51,718 nucleotides of DNA from Bacillota bacterium (GTDB lineage Bacteria > Bacillota > Clostridia > Acetivibrionales > JAMNXU01). Position 1 is the first letter of the stretch. Each line of letters begins with the position of its first letter. The stretch spans positions 1 to 51,718 of the forward strand of contig JAMNXU010000015.1 of assembly GCA_023623175.1 (NCBI GenBank), written 5' to 3'. The notes under the pieces are model-generated. The model was given only the letters and a program-made list of their open reading frames with translations, was not told the origin of the DNA and did no database searches. The translations under genes and the position numbers were made by a program. Shown piece after piece: positions 23,154 to 31,887 of the stretch.

Positions 23154-24410
23154 TCACTGTCTTGACATAATTTCGTTTATTTTGTTCCGGGACCATATGG
23201 CATAATCAGAGCCTGGAAATTTGTCTATTACCAGTTGGAAAGTTTCTATCGCGGATTTGGAGTCGTTCAGACTGTCATAGCATTTTCCGAGACAATAAAG
23301 AGCATAATTGAGATATGCGTAGTCGTAATTATAATTTTTCAGCTTGGCAAGCTTTTCTGACGCTTCCTTGTATTTTCCGGCGTTAAAAAGCTGTATGCCG
23401 CTGTTGTAAACCGCCTGGCACGCCTGCACAATGCATTTGTCCAGAAGGCCCTGGCATTTGTTTCGATCTTCCTCGGCCAAATCTTCGTTTTTCAAAGCAA
23501 TCAGCAGATCGGCCGCCTGTTCGTATTTTCTTTCCAAAATGAGATTTTCGGCTTCCGTAAACGAAGACTTTAACTTTAATTTTCTTATTTCATTATTTGC
23601 ACTTTCAAGCTGCTTTTTGAGCTCATTGTAATCGCTGCTTAACCTGTTGTACTGCTCTTCCAGTTGCCTGTAACTTTCGGCGGTGACTTTCTGCCCTTCA
23701 TCGCCGTCGCCCGTTCCAAAGCTCAAGCCTGCGACAAGCACAACAACCGACACGACCGCCGTTAAAAGGGCTCCTGCCGCAAAGGATTTTATCGGCCTTT
23801 TAACTCCCGATTTGTCAGCTTTATAACGGAAGGGTTCAACAAATTTCTGACTTTCACGTTTAAAATGGCTTTCCTGCTTAATAACTTCTATATTCTGCGT
23901 TTTGAAATCCTGCGTTTTGGCATCCTGTGTTCTGGCATCCTGCTTTTTGGATTTTCGTTCTGCAGGGGATTTTTTTGATTTCGTTTTTTTAGCTCCATCG
24001 GCAAGTTTATCCGTTTTTTGTTTCACAGCCTGCAGTCTTATGCCGGCCTCGGCGGAACCGCCGCTGCCCGTTTCCGCCGCAATGCTTTTAAGGTATCCTT
24101 GGGCCAGCCCGCCCTTTTCTTCATCCTTCGCCGCTTTTTTGAACATTTCGGCCGCAAGCCTGTAATCATTGACATACAAATAGCACAGTCCAAGAAGGGT
24201 TCTCGCTTCAATGAAATCCGGATAAAGCGACAGGGCTTTTTTAAGACCTATTATCGCTATGTCCTCGCTGTTCGTTCGAAGGCTTTCAAGAGCCTTGTTG
24301 TAAAGCTCAACGGCATTCCTGATATTTACGTTTGCTTCCTTACTGTCGCCGGCCAGCCTCTCAGGATTAATTTGCGGAAAATTGACGAGTTCAGATTTTA
24401 AATCCAGCAC
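23154..24410 (-). CDS. TPR-containing single-pass membrane protein
   Basis: A 418-residue protein. N-terminal TPR-like helices (about 30-110) precede a Lys/Ser-rich linker with the repeats DARTQD, DAKTQD, DFKTQN (about 155-175). A membrane segment follows (FAAGALLTAVVSVVVLVAGL, about 209-228), then a coiled coil (about 245-280) and C-terminal TPR-like repeats (about 280-415). It is probably a surface-side assembly or scaffold protein. GTG start behind GGGGAGG. Placed next to patatin and folC; no clear link. Confidence 0.75.
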   Translation of the reverse strand: MLDLKSELVNFPQINPERLAGDSKEANVNIRNAVELYNKALESLRTNSEDIAIIGLKKALSLYPDFIEARTLLGLCYLYVNDYRLAAEMFKKAAKDEEKGGLAQGYLKSIAAETGSGGSAEAGIRLQAVKQKTDKLADGAKKTKSKKSPAERKSKKQDARTQDAKTQDFKTQNIEVIKQESHFKRESQKFVEPFRYKADKSGVKRPIKSFAAGALLTAVVSVVVLVAGLSFGTGDGDEGQKVTAESYRQLEEQYNRLSSDYNELKKQLESANNEIRKLKLKSSFTEAENLILERKYEQAADLLIALKNEDLAEEDRNKCQGLLDKCIVQACQAVYNSGIQLFNAGKYKEASEKLAKLKNYNYDYAYLNYALYCLGKCYDSLNDSKSAIETFQLVIDKFPGSDYAIWSRNKINEIMSRQ

Positions 24411-24464
24411 AGCAATCCTCCCCCGTGGAATGAACTGCAGCCCCCGGACCGTTATTAGCGACCT

Positions 24465-25751
24465 TTATTTTTTCCTGTTCAACAATAGTTGCCTTACAAC
24501 CCCGATATAGTAAAGCGAACCGAAGGAGCATACCAGATCGTCGGGTTCTGCCAATTTGAAGCTCTTTTCTATTGCATCTTCAATTGTATCACTTACAAGA
24601 ACATTTTTACAATACCTGCCTGCAATAACGGCCAGATCCCGGGCCTTCATCGCGCGCGGGCTTTCAGGAGTCACCGTTATAATTGCCGATGCCAGCGGCG
24701 CCACCTTTTCAAGCATCAAATCATATTCCTTATCTTTTAATACACCAAAAATGAATATTTTCCTGTGATTCGGGAAATATTCCCTCAAAGTCCGTGACAA
24801 AACTTCAGCTCCTTCGCGGTTATGGGCACCGTCAATCAAAAAAACGGGTTTTTTTAACAGCACTTCAAGGCGCCCGGGCCAACGGGTCTTTTCCAGTCCC
24901 CTTCTTAGCTGCTCTTCCGTGACGGGCAGTCCTTTTTTCGCAAGCAATTCCACGGTTCTTATCGCCATTGCCGCGTTTTTGGCCTGGTGTTCTCCCAGCA
25001 AATGAATTGAAAGCCCTTTACGTTCACCATAGTCAAAAACCTGCCCGTCCTCCGAAAATTCCCTTATTTTAATGCAACCGGTATCAACCTTGTGCAAAAC
25101 CGCTTTTCTTTCGGCACATACCCGTTCAAACACCTTTTCCGCTTCGTCGGACTGGGGATAGAGCAGCACATCTCCTCCTTCCTTTATTATGCCTGCTTTT
25201 TCAAAAGCAATTTCAGGCAAAGTCTTCCCAAGAATATCAGTGTGATCATAGCCGATGGTCATGATCACCGCGGCCAGCGGAACATCGATCACATTGGTTG
25301 CGTCAAAACGTCCTCCAAGCCCGACTTCAAGAACAACTACATCGCATTTCTTTTCAAAAAAATACTGCATACCGATGGCGGTTACAATTTCAAATTCCGT
25401 GGGATGGTTTTCCCCGGCCTGCGTCATCATGTCAACCCTGCTTTTCACAAAACCGGTTATGCGGGCCAGGTCGTCCTCGTCTATATCGCAATTGTCAAGC
25501 TTTATCCTCTCGGTAAACCTTTCGATGTATGGGGATGTAAAAGTTCCCACCCTGTAACCGGCTTCGATAAGAATCTGGGTAAGAAACGCGCAAACAGAAC
25601 CTTTTCCGTTTGTCCCCGCCACATGTATGAATTTCAGTTTTTTATGAGGATTACCCATCAGGTCGAGAAGGCGCGTGATATTGTTAAGTCCCAGCTTCCA
25701 TCCAAATTTCGACGCTCCGTGTATATATTGCAGTGCTTCGTTATAATCCAT
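24465..25751 (-). CDS. folC: Folylpolyglutamate synthase/dihydrofolate synthase
   Basis: FolC/Mur ligase layout: the P-loop VAGTNGKGSVCAFLTQIL (about 43-60), FTSPYIERFTERI, LEVGLGGRFDATNVID, TIGYDHTDILGKTLPEIAFE, IDGAHNREGAEVL and a C-terminal Mur-type domain. It adds glutamate to dihydropteroate and folates. AGGTAAAC precedes the ATG. The typical length of the family (about 430) is met. Confidence 0.93.
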   Translation of the reverse strand: MDYNEALQYIHGASKFGWKLGLNNITRLLDLMGNPHKKLKFIHVAGTNGKGSVCAFLTQILIEAGYRVGTFTSPYIERFTERIKLDNCDIDEDDLARITGFVKSRVDMMTQAGENHPTEFEIVTAIGMQYFFEKKCDVVVLEVGLGGRFDATNVIDVPLAAVIMTIGYDHTDILGKTLPEIAFEKAGIIKEGGDVLLYPQSDEAEKVFERVCAERKAVLHKVDTGCIKIREFSEDGQVFDYGERKGLSIHLLGEHQAKNAAMAIRTVELLAKKGLPVTEEQLRRGLEKTRWPGRLEVLLKKPVFLIDGAHNREGAEVLSRTLREYFPNHRKIFIFGVLKDKEYDLMLEKVAPLASAIITVTPESPRAMKARDLAVIAGRYCKNVLVSDTIEDAIEKSFKLAEPDDLVCSFGSLYYIGVVRQLLLNRKK

Positions 25752-25926
25752 GTTTACCTCCGCAAATCATACTTCGTAAATCAGGTCACACTTTTGTATA
25801 TTTTGCATAATACCCGTAATCACGATTCTAATAATACGCCAAAAAGCGGAGGCTATCAACAGATTTCGCTGACAACCCCCGCTTTAACCAGTTGCAATAC
25901 GTTAACTTTATTATCAATCCGACAAA

Positions 25927-28662
25927 TCAACCGGCATTTCTTCCGCAGCAGACCTTGTACTTCTTTCCGCTGCCGCACGGGCAGGGATCGTTGCGCCCTA
26001 CGCGCACGTCCCGCTTCACGGGTGAGCGAGGTCTTTCACCGTGCGTTGCCTCCACGGGTTCCGCCACCTTTTCCCTCTTGACCGTCTTGTCCTTGCTTAT
26101 CCTCGTATTCAGGAGAATCCTGAGCGCGTCTTCCTTTATGCTCTGGTTCATTTCCTCGAACATTTCAAAGCCTTCATGGGTGTACTCAACGAGCGGATCC
26201 TTCTGGGCGTATGCCCTTAGCCCGATGCCGTGTTTGAGCTGATCCATGGCATCAATATGATCCATCCATTTCTCGTCGACAACCCTGAGCAATATCACCC
26301 GCTCAAGCTCACGCATCATCTCGGAGCCAAGCTCCTGTTCCTTCGCTTCGTACCTCGCCCTGCCGATTTCCGTAAGCCTTCTTCTGAGCCATTCCCTGTC
26401 GATGTTGTCATAGTCTTCCTTTGTAATATTCAGTACGCCCGTAGGCAGGAATATGCTCTCAGCATAGCTTATAATGCCGTTCCAGTCCCAGTATTCGGGG
26501 TTTGAACTTTCACTGCAGTAGAGATTGATTATCCTGTCAATGATATCATCCATCATCTTGAGGAATGAATCCTTGAGGTTCTCGCCGTCAAGAACCCTTC
26601 TTCTCTCCCTGTAGATGACTTCCCTCTGCTTGTTCATGACATCATCGTACTGCAGCACATGCTTTCTTATGTCAAAGTTCTTTCCTTCAACCCTCTTCTG
26701 CGCATTTTCTATGGCGTTGGAAAGCATGTTGTGCTCAATGGGCTGGTCCTCATCCATTCCCAGGGCTTCTACGATTTTTGTCAGCCTGTCGGAACCGAAT
26801 AGCCTCATGAGGTCATCTTCAAGAGAAATGAAAAACCTCGAGGAACCCGGGTCGCCCTGTCTTCCCGCGCGTCCCCGGAGCTGGTTGTCTATGCGCCTTG
26901 CTTCATGTCTTTCGGTACCGATTATGTGGAGACCACCGAGCTTTCGCACTTCTTCGCGTTCTTTTTCGACGATTACATCGAACTTTGCCTTGAGCTCGCG
27001 GAACACCTTTCTGGCTTCAAGCACGGTTTCATCATTTGTTTCGTTGAAGCCCGTCGCTTCCATTATTACTTTCTCCTGGTAACCCATCTTGCGCATTTCC
27101 TGGATGGCCATAAATTCCGAGTTGCCTCCGAGCATTATGTCGGTGCCTCGACCGGCCATGTTGGTGGCGATGGTAACGGCGCCGAGTTTGCCGGCCTGGG
27201 CTATGATTTCCGCTTCTCTCTCATGATGCTTGGCGTTGAGCACCTGGTGAGGAATTCCCCTTTTCTTGAGCATCTGGCTCAGCATTTCCGATTTTTCTAT
27301 CGATATGGTGCCTATGAGCACCGGTTGCCCTCTTTTATGGTACTCCTCGATTTCCCTTACAACAGCATTGAATTTGCCGCGCTCGTTTTTATACACGCAG
27401 TCGGGATAATCTATCCTGATCATCGGTTTGTTTGTGGGAATAACCACGACGTCAAGGTTATATATCGTCCTGAATTCCTCTTCCTCGGTCTGCGCCGTTC
27501 CCGTCATTCCCGCAAGCTTTCTGTAAAGCCTGAAATAATTCTGGAATGTAATGGTGGCCAGTGTTTTACTTTCCCTTTCGACCCTGACGCCTTCCTTCGC
27601 CTCTATCGCCTGATGCAGGCCGTCGCTGTAACGCCTTCCGTACATGAGTCGTCCAGTAAATTCATCCACGATAATGACTTCTCCGTCCTTCACCACGTAG
27701 TCCCTGTCCCTTTTCATCAGGCCATAGGCCTTTATGGCCTGGTTCACATGGTGCAGGATCGTGATGTTTTCAGGATCTGACAGGTTTTCAATGCCGAAGA
27801 ACTCCTCGACTTTCTTTACGCCCTTTTCCGTCAGCGTTGCGGTATGAGCTTTTTCGTCAACAATATAATCGGCCTCGGCATCGTCAAGATGCTGCCGATC
27901 CTCGCTCTGTGTTATCACCTTGGCTCTGAAACGTTTAACGAGACCGTCGACCTTGTTATACAGCTCGGTGGATTTGCTTCCGGCTCCAGAAATTATCAGG
28001 GGCGTTCTGGCTTCATCGATGAGTATGCTGTCCACTTCGTCCACTATCGCGTAGTTCAGTTCCCTCTGGACCATGTCTTCCTTGTAAATAACCATGTTGT
28101 CCCTGAGATAGTCGAAGCCGAACTCATTGTTCGTTCCATAGGTTATATCAGCGTTGTAGGCCTCACGCCTTTGCCTGTTGTCAAGACCGTGAACGATCAG
28201 GCCCACGCTCAGCCCGAGAAACCTGTATACCTTGCCCATCAACTCCGAGTGGTATCTTGCGAGGTAATCATTGACTGTGACAATATGGACGCCTTTTCCT
28301 TCAAGCGCGTTAAGATATGCCGGGAGCGTCGCTACAAGCGTTTTTCCTTCTCCCGTTTTCATTTCGGCAATCCTTCCCTGGTGCAGGATAATACCACCCA
28401 TTAACTGTACCCTGTAATGTCTTTGCCCAAGGACGCGCACCGCTGCTTCCCTCGTCACCGCAAAAGCCTCGGGGAGCAGATCGTCAAGGGTCTCGCCCTT
28501 TGCGAGCCTTTCCTTAAACTCCCTTGTCTTGTTCCTCAGAGCTTCATCATCGAGCTTTTTCATCTCCGGTTCCAGGGCTTCTATCTTATCCACAATGGGA
28601 ATTATTTTCTTAAGTTCCCTGTCGCTGTATGTTCCTATTATTTTTTCTATTAGTTTTTTCAC
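25927..28662 (-). CDS. secA: Preprotein translocase ATPase SecA
   Basis: A 911-residue SecA. Walker A is in [20 protein letters not shown], the DEAD-type box in [17 protein letters not shown], then [29 protein letters not shown], and a C-terminal zinc-binding motif [13 protein letters not shown]. It drives protein export through SecYEG. GTG 28662 is behind GGAGG. The length is slightly above the usual 840. Confidence 0.97.
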   Translation of the reverse strand: MKKLIEKIIGTYSDRELKKIIPIVDKIEALEPEMKKLDDEALRNKTREFKERLAKGETLDDLLPEAFAVTREAAVRVLGQRHYRVQLMGGIILHQGRIAEMKTGEGKTLVATLPAYLNALEGKGVHIVTVNDYLARYHSELMGKVYRFLGLSVGLIVHGLDNRQRREAYNADITYGTNNEFGFDYLRDNMVIYKEDMVQRELNYAIVDEVDSILIDEARTPLIISGAGSKSTELYNKVDGLVKRFRAKVITQSEDRQHLDDAEADYIVDEKAHTATLTEKGVKKVEEFFGIENLSDPENITILHHVNQAIKAYGLMKRDRDYVVKDGEVIIVDEFTGRLMYGRRYSDGLHQAIEAKEGVRVERESKTLATITFQNYFRLYRKLAGMTGTAQTEEEEFRTIYNLDVVVIPTNKPMIRIDYPDCVYKNERGKFNAVVREIEEYHKRGQPVLIGTISIEKSEMLSQMLKKRGIPHQVLNAKHHEREAEIIAQAGKLGAVTIATNMAGRGTDIMLGGNSEFMAIQEMRKMGYQEKVIMEATGFNETNDETVLEARKVFRELKAKFDVIVEKEREEVRKLGGLHIIGTERHEARRIDNQLRGRAGRQGDPGSSRFFISLEDDLMRLFGSDRLTKIVEALGMDEDQPIEHNMLSNAIENAQKRVEGKNFDIRKHVLQYDDVMNKQREVIYRERRRVLDGENLKDSFLKMMDDIIDRIINLYCSESSNPEYWDWNGIISYAESIFLPTGVLNITKEDYDNIDREWLRRRLTEIGRARYEAKEQELGSEMMRELERVILLRVVDEKWMDHIDAMDQLKHGIGLRAYAQKDPLVEYTHEGFEMFEEMNQSIKEDALRILLNTRISKDKTVKREKVAEPVEATHGERPRSPVKRDVRVGRNDPCPCGSGKKYKVCCGRNAG

Positions 28663-28732
28663 CTAAAAACCTCCAATCGTTATGCCGGCAAATTTGTTAT
28701 CTTTTTTTCCGTGCAAAACATACACTTTAATT

Positions 28733-29320
28733 TTATATTTGCACGTTTTTCCGTTTTATTCTAAAACCAAATGTCCGACCCGCTGTCAATTCCGTTACAA
28801 GTATGAACAGTCCGGCTACAACAACCAGGTCGCCTATGCTGACTATCCTCATGCCCGTTCCGAAGAAACCCGGAATATACATGTTATCCATGAGCAATGC
28901 CAGTCGCGTAGATTCACCGGCAAGAACATGCCTGCCGTCGGAAAGCAATGTGCTTTTCAAATTCTCATCCAGCATTACGCTGTTTATAATATTGGCGCTG
29001 ACAGGCATTTTCCCGCCGTTTGACATCATCACAAGCACGTTCAGAAACGAACCTATACCCGTTAACGCAGCCCCCAGGTAATGCCTGTTAAACCATATTC
29101 CAATATAAAGCAGCAAAAATATAAATGCCTGGACATAAAAGCTGTAATCTGACAGTGGGCTGTAAATTCCGGCACACAGGATCTGGTAGCTCAGCTGTAT
29201 TAAAAACGCGGAAATAAAGATCCATTTATACCTGATGTTAAAATTCGTGAAATTTCTCAACGAACCTTTCAGCGCAAGGCCCAGAACCAAACCGAGAACT
29301 ACCGCGAGAATATACAGCAT
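28733..29320 (-). CDS. DUF5317 membrane protein
   Basis: A 195-residue protein with several hydrophobic segments (LYILAVVLGLVLGLAL, IFISAFLIQLSYQIL, FYVQAFIFLLLYIGIWF, GDLVVVAGLFILVTEL) matching the DUF5317 family. Role unknown; sits upstream of secA in the same direction, 70 nt away. GGAGGGG lies just before ATG 29320, so the frame extension to 29395 is not used. Confidence 0.75.
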   Translation of the reverse strand: MLYILAVVLGLVLGLALKGSLRNFTNFNIRYKWIFISAFLIQLSYQILCAGIYSPLSDYSFYVQAFIFLLLYIGIWFNRHYLGAALTGIGSFLNVLVMMSNGGKMPVSANIINSVMLDENLKSTLLSDGRHVLAGESTRLALLMDNMYIPGFFGTGMRIVSIGDLVVVAGLFILVTELTAGRTFGFRIKRKNVQI

Positions 29321-29487
29321 TTTACCCCTCCGTACGTGATATTTTCCGGAATGAGTCTCGAGAGGCGAAGTATCGGTCACATAAATAAATATCATGACAA
29401 TTATATGCCTGCGTGTGGTTTGACGCAGGCCGGCTTATATGATGATCATTCCAATTATATGATAACCTGTATGCATGTTTTATTCAA

Positions 29488-29781
29488 TTATTTGTTTTTT
29501 TCCATCCGCTCAAGTATGACCTTGTATCCGTCAGCGCCGTACAAAAGACAGCGGTTGACGCGGCTTATCGTGGCCGTGCTTGCTCCTGTTTTTTCGCTTA
29601 TTTCCGTGTAGGTTTTTCCTTCACGGAGCATCAGCGCGACCTCAAGCCTCTGGGCCATCGCCTTTATTTCCGAAATGGTGCAGAGGTCCTCGAAAAAATT
29701 GTAACACTCGTCGAGGTCCTTCAGCAGAAGAATAGCTTTAAACAAATTGTCAGTCATTTCGTCCCTTATCTTAGAGTTCAA
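29488..29781 (-). CDS. YerC/YecD TrpR-related regulator
   Basis: A 97-residue Trp-repressor-like HTH protein: FFEDLCTISEIKAMAQRLEV, then LREGKTYTEISEKTGASTAT and ISRVNRCLLYG. It is the short YerC-type regulator, whose effector is not known. TTG 29781 is used with GGAG upstream; an in-frame ATG follows at codon 9. Confidence 0.85.
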   Translation of the reverse strand: MNSKIRDEMTDNLFKAILLLKDLDECYNFFEDLCTISEIKAMAQRLEVALMLREGKTYTEISEKTGASTATISRVNRCLLYGADGYKVILERMEKNK

Positions 29782-29871
29782 CCGCCATCAACTCCCGTCC
29801 CCTATTGTCTTAAAAATATCAGCTTTTAAACATCGAGTCAAGCCAGGTTGATTTCCGCAGCAACAATTGCA

Positions 29872-29902
29872 AAGTGGCTGCCGTGAAAACCGGCAGCCAC
29901 TT
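29872..29902. terminator. Hairpin after the sugar ABC operon
   Basis: AAGTGGCTGCCG and CGGCAGCCACTT form a perfect 12-bp stem with a 7-nt loop, 25 nt past the last permease gene. There is no strong T tract, so termination is inferred from stem strength and position. Confidence 0.55.
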
Positions 29903-29926
29903 ATATTCCTTTTGCCTTACAGGCTG

Positions 29927-30943
29927 TTATCCTACGATACCTGTACGTTCAATACTTTCAACAAAGTACCTCTGGGCGAATATATACAGTACGATGAGCG
30001 GAATCAGGGAAAGTATGCTTCCCGTTGCAAGCCATCTTACCCTGTCGAGGGGGTTGACGGTCGCGCCCTGTTCCAGCCCGACGTTGCTTGCGTTAAGCGC
30101 CAGCATGTCAACGGGCAGCATTTGCAGCGCTGAAGTCATAACCCTGAACTTGGTGACATTAAGGAACAGGTTGACATAGAATATGTCATTGTACTGCCAT
30201 ACCACCGAGAACAGGAGCACGGTGGTCAGCGCCGGCACTGCGGGGCGCAGCATTATCAGGTAGAAAGTCTTGAATACGCCGCATCCGTCGACGAGTGCCG
30301 CTTCTTCCAGTTCCTTGGGCATACCCCTGAAAAACTGTCTCATTATAAATATATACAACCCGTTTCTTATGCCCATGCACGTCGCTGCGGGCAGGAAGAA
30401 CGGCCATACCGTGTCAATCAGGTTCAGACCTCTCTTGCCCGTGAAGAAATTGATGATTCCAAAAATGTCAAAATACCTGAAATGCAGATAAAGCGACGTC
30501 GTTATGGTCTGGGGCGGCACAATTATCGTGAATATGACCAGTGCAAACAGTATTTCCCTTCCCCAGAACTTGAAACGTGCAAATCCGTACCCGGCCAGGG
30601 TGCAGGAAATCAGCTGAAGCACCGTCGTCACAAGGGTGATGTAGGACGAGTTTAAAAGTGCCTCCCAATATTTCATTGTATTAATTACAACCACAAAATT
30701 GTGCAATGACACGTTTTTGGGTATGAAACGCACGGTCGCGTCAAACATGTCTTCTCTCGACATGATTGCCTGTGTAAACTGCACGATTATCGGATATAGA
30801 ATTATATAGGAAATCCCGATGAGAAGAATCGCGCGGACAATTGCCCAGGCCCACCTTTTAAGCCTTTCAAAACTCATTATTCGTTTTGCGTAATAGTCCA
30901 CCGTTCTTCCCCGCAGGGTAATTCCGGAACCAATGTTCGCCAT
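29927..30943 (-). CDS. Carbohydrate ABC transporter permease, MalG type (second pair)
   Basis: A 338-residue inner-membrane permease. The EAA loop contacting the ATPase is ELEEAALVDGCGVFKTFYLI, preceded by six hydrophobic spans. ATG 30943 is behind GGGGAGG. It is the last gene of the operon and partners the adjacent MalF-type gene. Likely substrate is an oligosaccharide, not identifiable from sequence. Confidence 0.85.
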   Translation of the reverse strand: MANIGSGITLRGRTVDYYAKRIMSFERLKRWAWAIVRAILLIGISYIILYPIIVQFTQAIMSREDMFDATVRFIPKNVSLHNFVVVINTMKYWEALLNSSYITLVTTVLQLISCTLAGYGFARFKFWGREILFALVIFTIIVPPQTITTSLYLHFRYFDIFGIINFFTGKRGLNLIDTVWPFFLPAATCMGIRNGLYIFIMRQFFRGMPKELEEAALVDGCGVFKTFYLIMLRPAVPALTTVLLFSVVWQYNDIFYVNLFLNVTKFRVMTSALQMLPVDMLALNASNVGLEQGATVNPLDRVRWLATGSILSLIPLIVLYIFAQRYFVESIERTGIVG

Positions 30944-30963
30944 ATTGACCCTCCCCACTTAAA

Positions 30964-31887
30964 TTATTCATAGTAGAAGACACGTTTGGACATTAGTTTC
31001 AGGATAATGCCCATCAGCAGCATGATAATCGCAAAGTAAACCCATGCCATCGCCGACGCGCGGCCGTATTGCTGCTGTTCGAGGCCGACTCTTTGAAGCT
31101 TGATCATCATCGGGTTACTGTAGGCCGTAAACGTGTCTACTATGGAATACACCGTATTTACCAGGAACCATGAGCTTATCATGGGAAACGTAATCTTCCA
31201 GAAGTTTTCCCATCCCGTCGCTCCTTCTATATATGAAGCTTCAAACATGGAGGGCGGTATTGACTGCAGGGCTGCAAGGAATACCAGTATCTGCACTCCC
31301 GAAGCATTCACAAGGTCATATATCCTGTCGACGGCTCCTGTAATGTAGCTTACATAAGGCGTCATTTCCGGGGGAAGCATCTGATTCAGCAGCAGGCTCA
31401 GCTCAAAGCTCCTCAGACCGGTTTGCGCACCGGTGGACGGGTCCACGGAAAGACCAGCTTCCAAAAGACTCCTGAGGGCATTGGGGTCATCCTGGAACCT
31501 CATTACAACACCGGAAGATATGATAACCGGCAGGAACAGGATAGCACGCGCCAGCGTGCGGCCCCTGAATTTCTGGTTAAGCAAGGTTGCTGCAAAAAAG
31601 CTGAATATCAGTATGATTGGCACGTTAAGGAACATGTTCTGGATCGAGGCAACGAGGTGCCTGTTGTAATCCGGGTCAACCCTGAACATGTATCTGTAGT
31701 TTTCCAATCCTTCCCATATCAATCCATAGCCGGATTCCCTCTGAATATCAACTGTATGAAAGCTAAGGATCACAGAATGTATGAAAGGATACAGGAAAAA
31801 CATCACAAATCCGATCAGGAACGGAGATATAAACGCATAACCCTTTATTCCCCTTCTCTGTTCCAATGACAAGCTGAATCTTCTCAT
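30964..31887 (-). CDS. Carbohydrate ABC transporter permease, MalF type (second pair)
   Basis: A 307-residue permease starting MRRFSLSLEQRRGIKGYAFI, with the EAA loop MFEASYIEGATGWENFWKI. The periplasmic-like loop between TM2 and TM4 is long (residues about 150-190), which may contact the binding protein. It overlaps the DUF5696 stop by 4 nt, so translation is coupled. No ATPase gene is present in the operon. Confidence 0.85.
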   Translation of the reverse strand: MRRFSLSLEQRRGIKGYAFISPFLIGFVMFFLYPFIHSVILSFHTVDIQRESGYGLIWEGLENYRYMFRVDPDYNRHLVASIQNMFLNVPIILIFSFFAATLLNQKFRGRTLARAILFLPVIISSGVVMRFQDDPNALRSLLEAGLSVDPSTGAQTGLRSFELSLLLNQMLPPEMTPYVSYITGAVDRIYDLVNASGVQILVFLAALQSIPPSMFEASYIEGATGWENFWKITFPMISSWFLVNTVYSIVDTFTAYSNPMMIKLQRVGLEQQQYGRASAMAWVYFAIIMLLMGIILKLMSKRVFYYE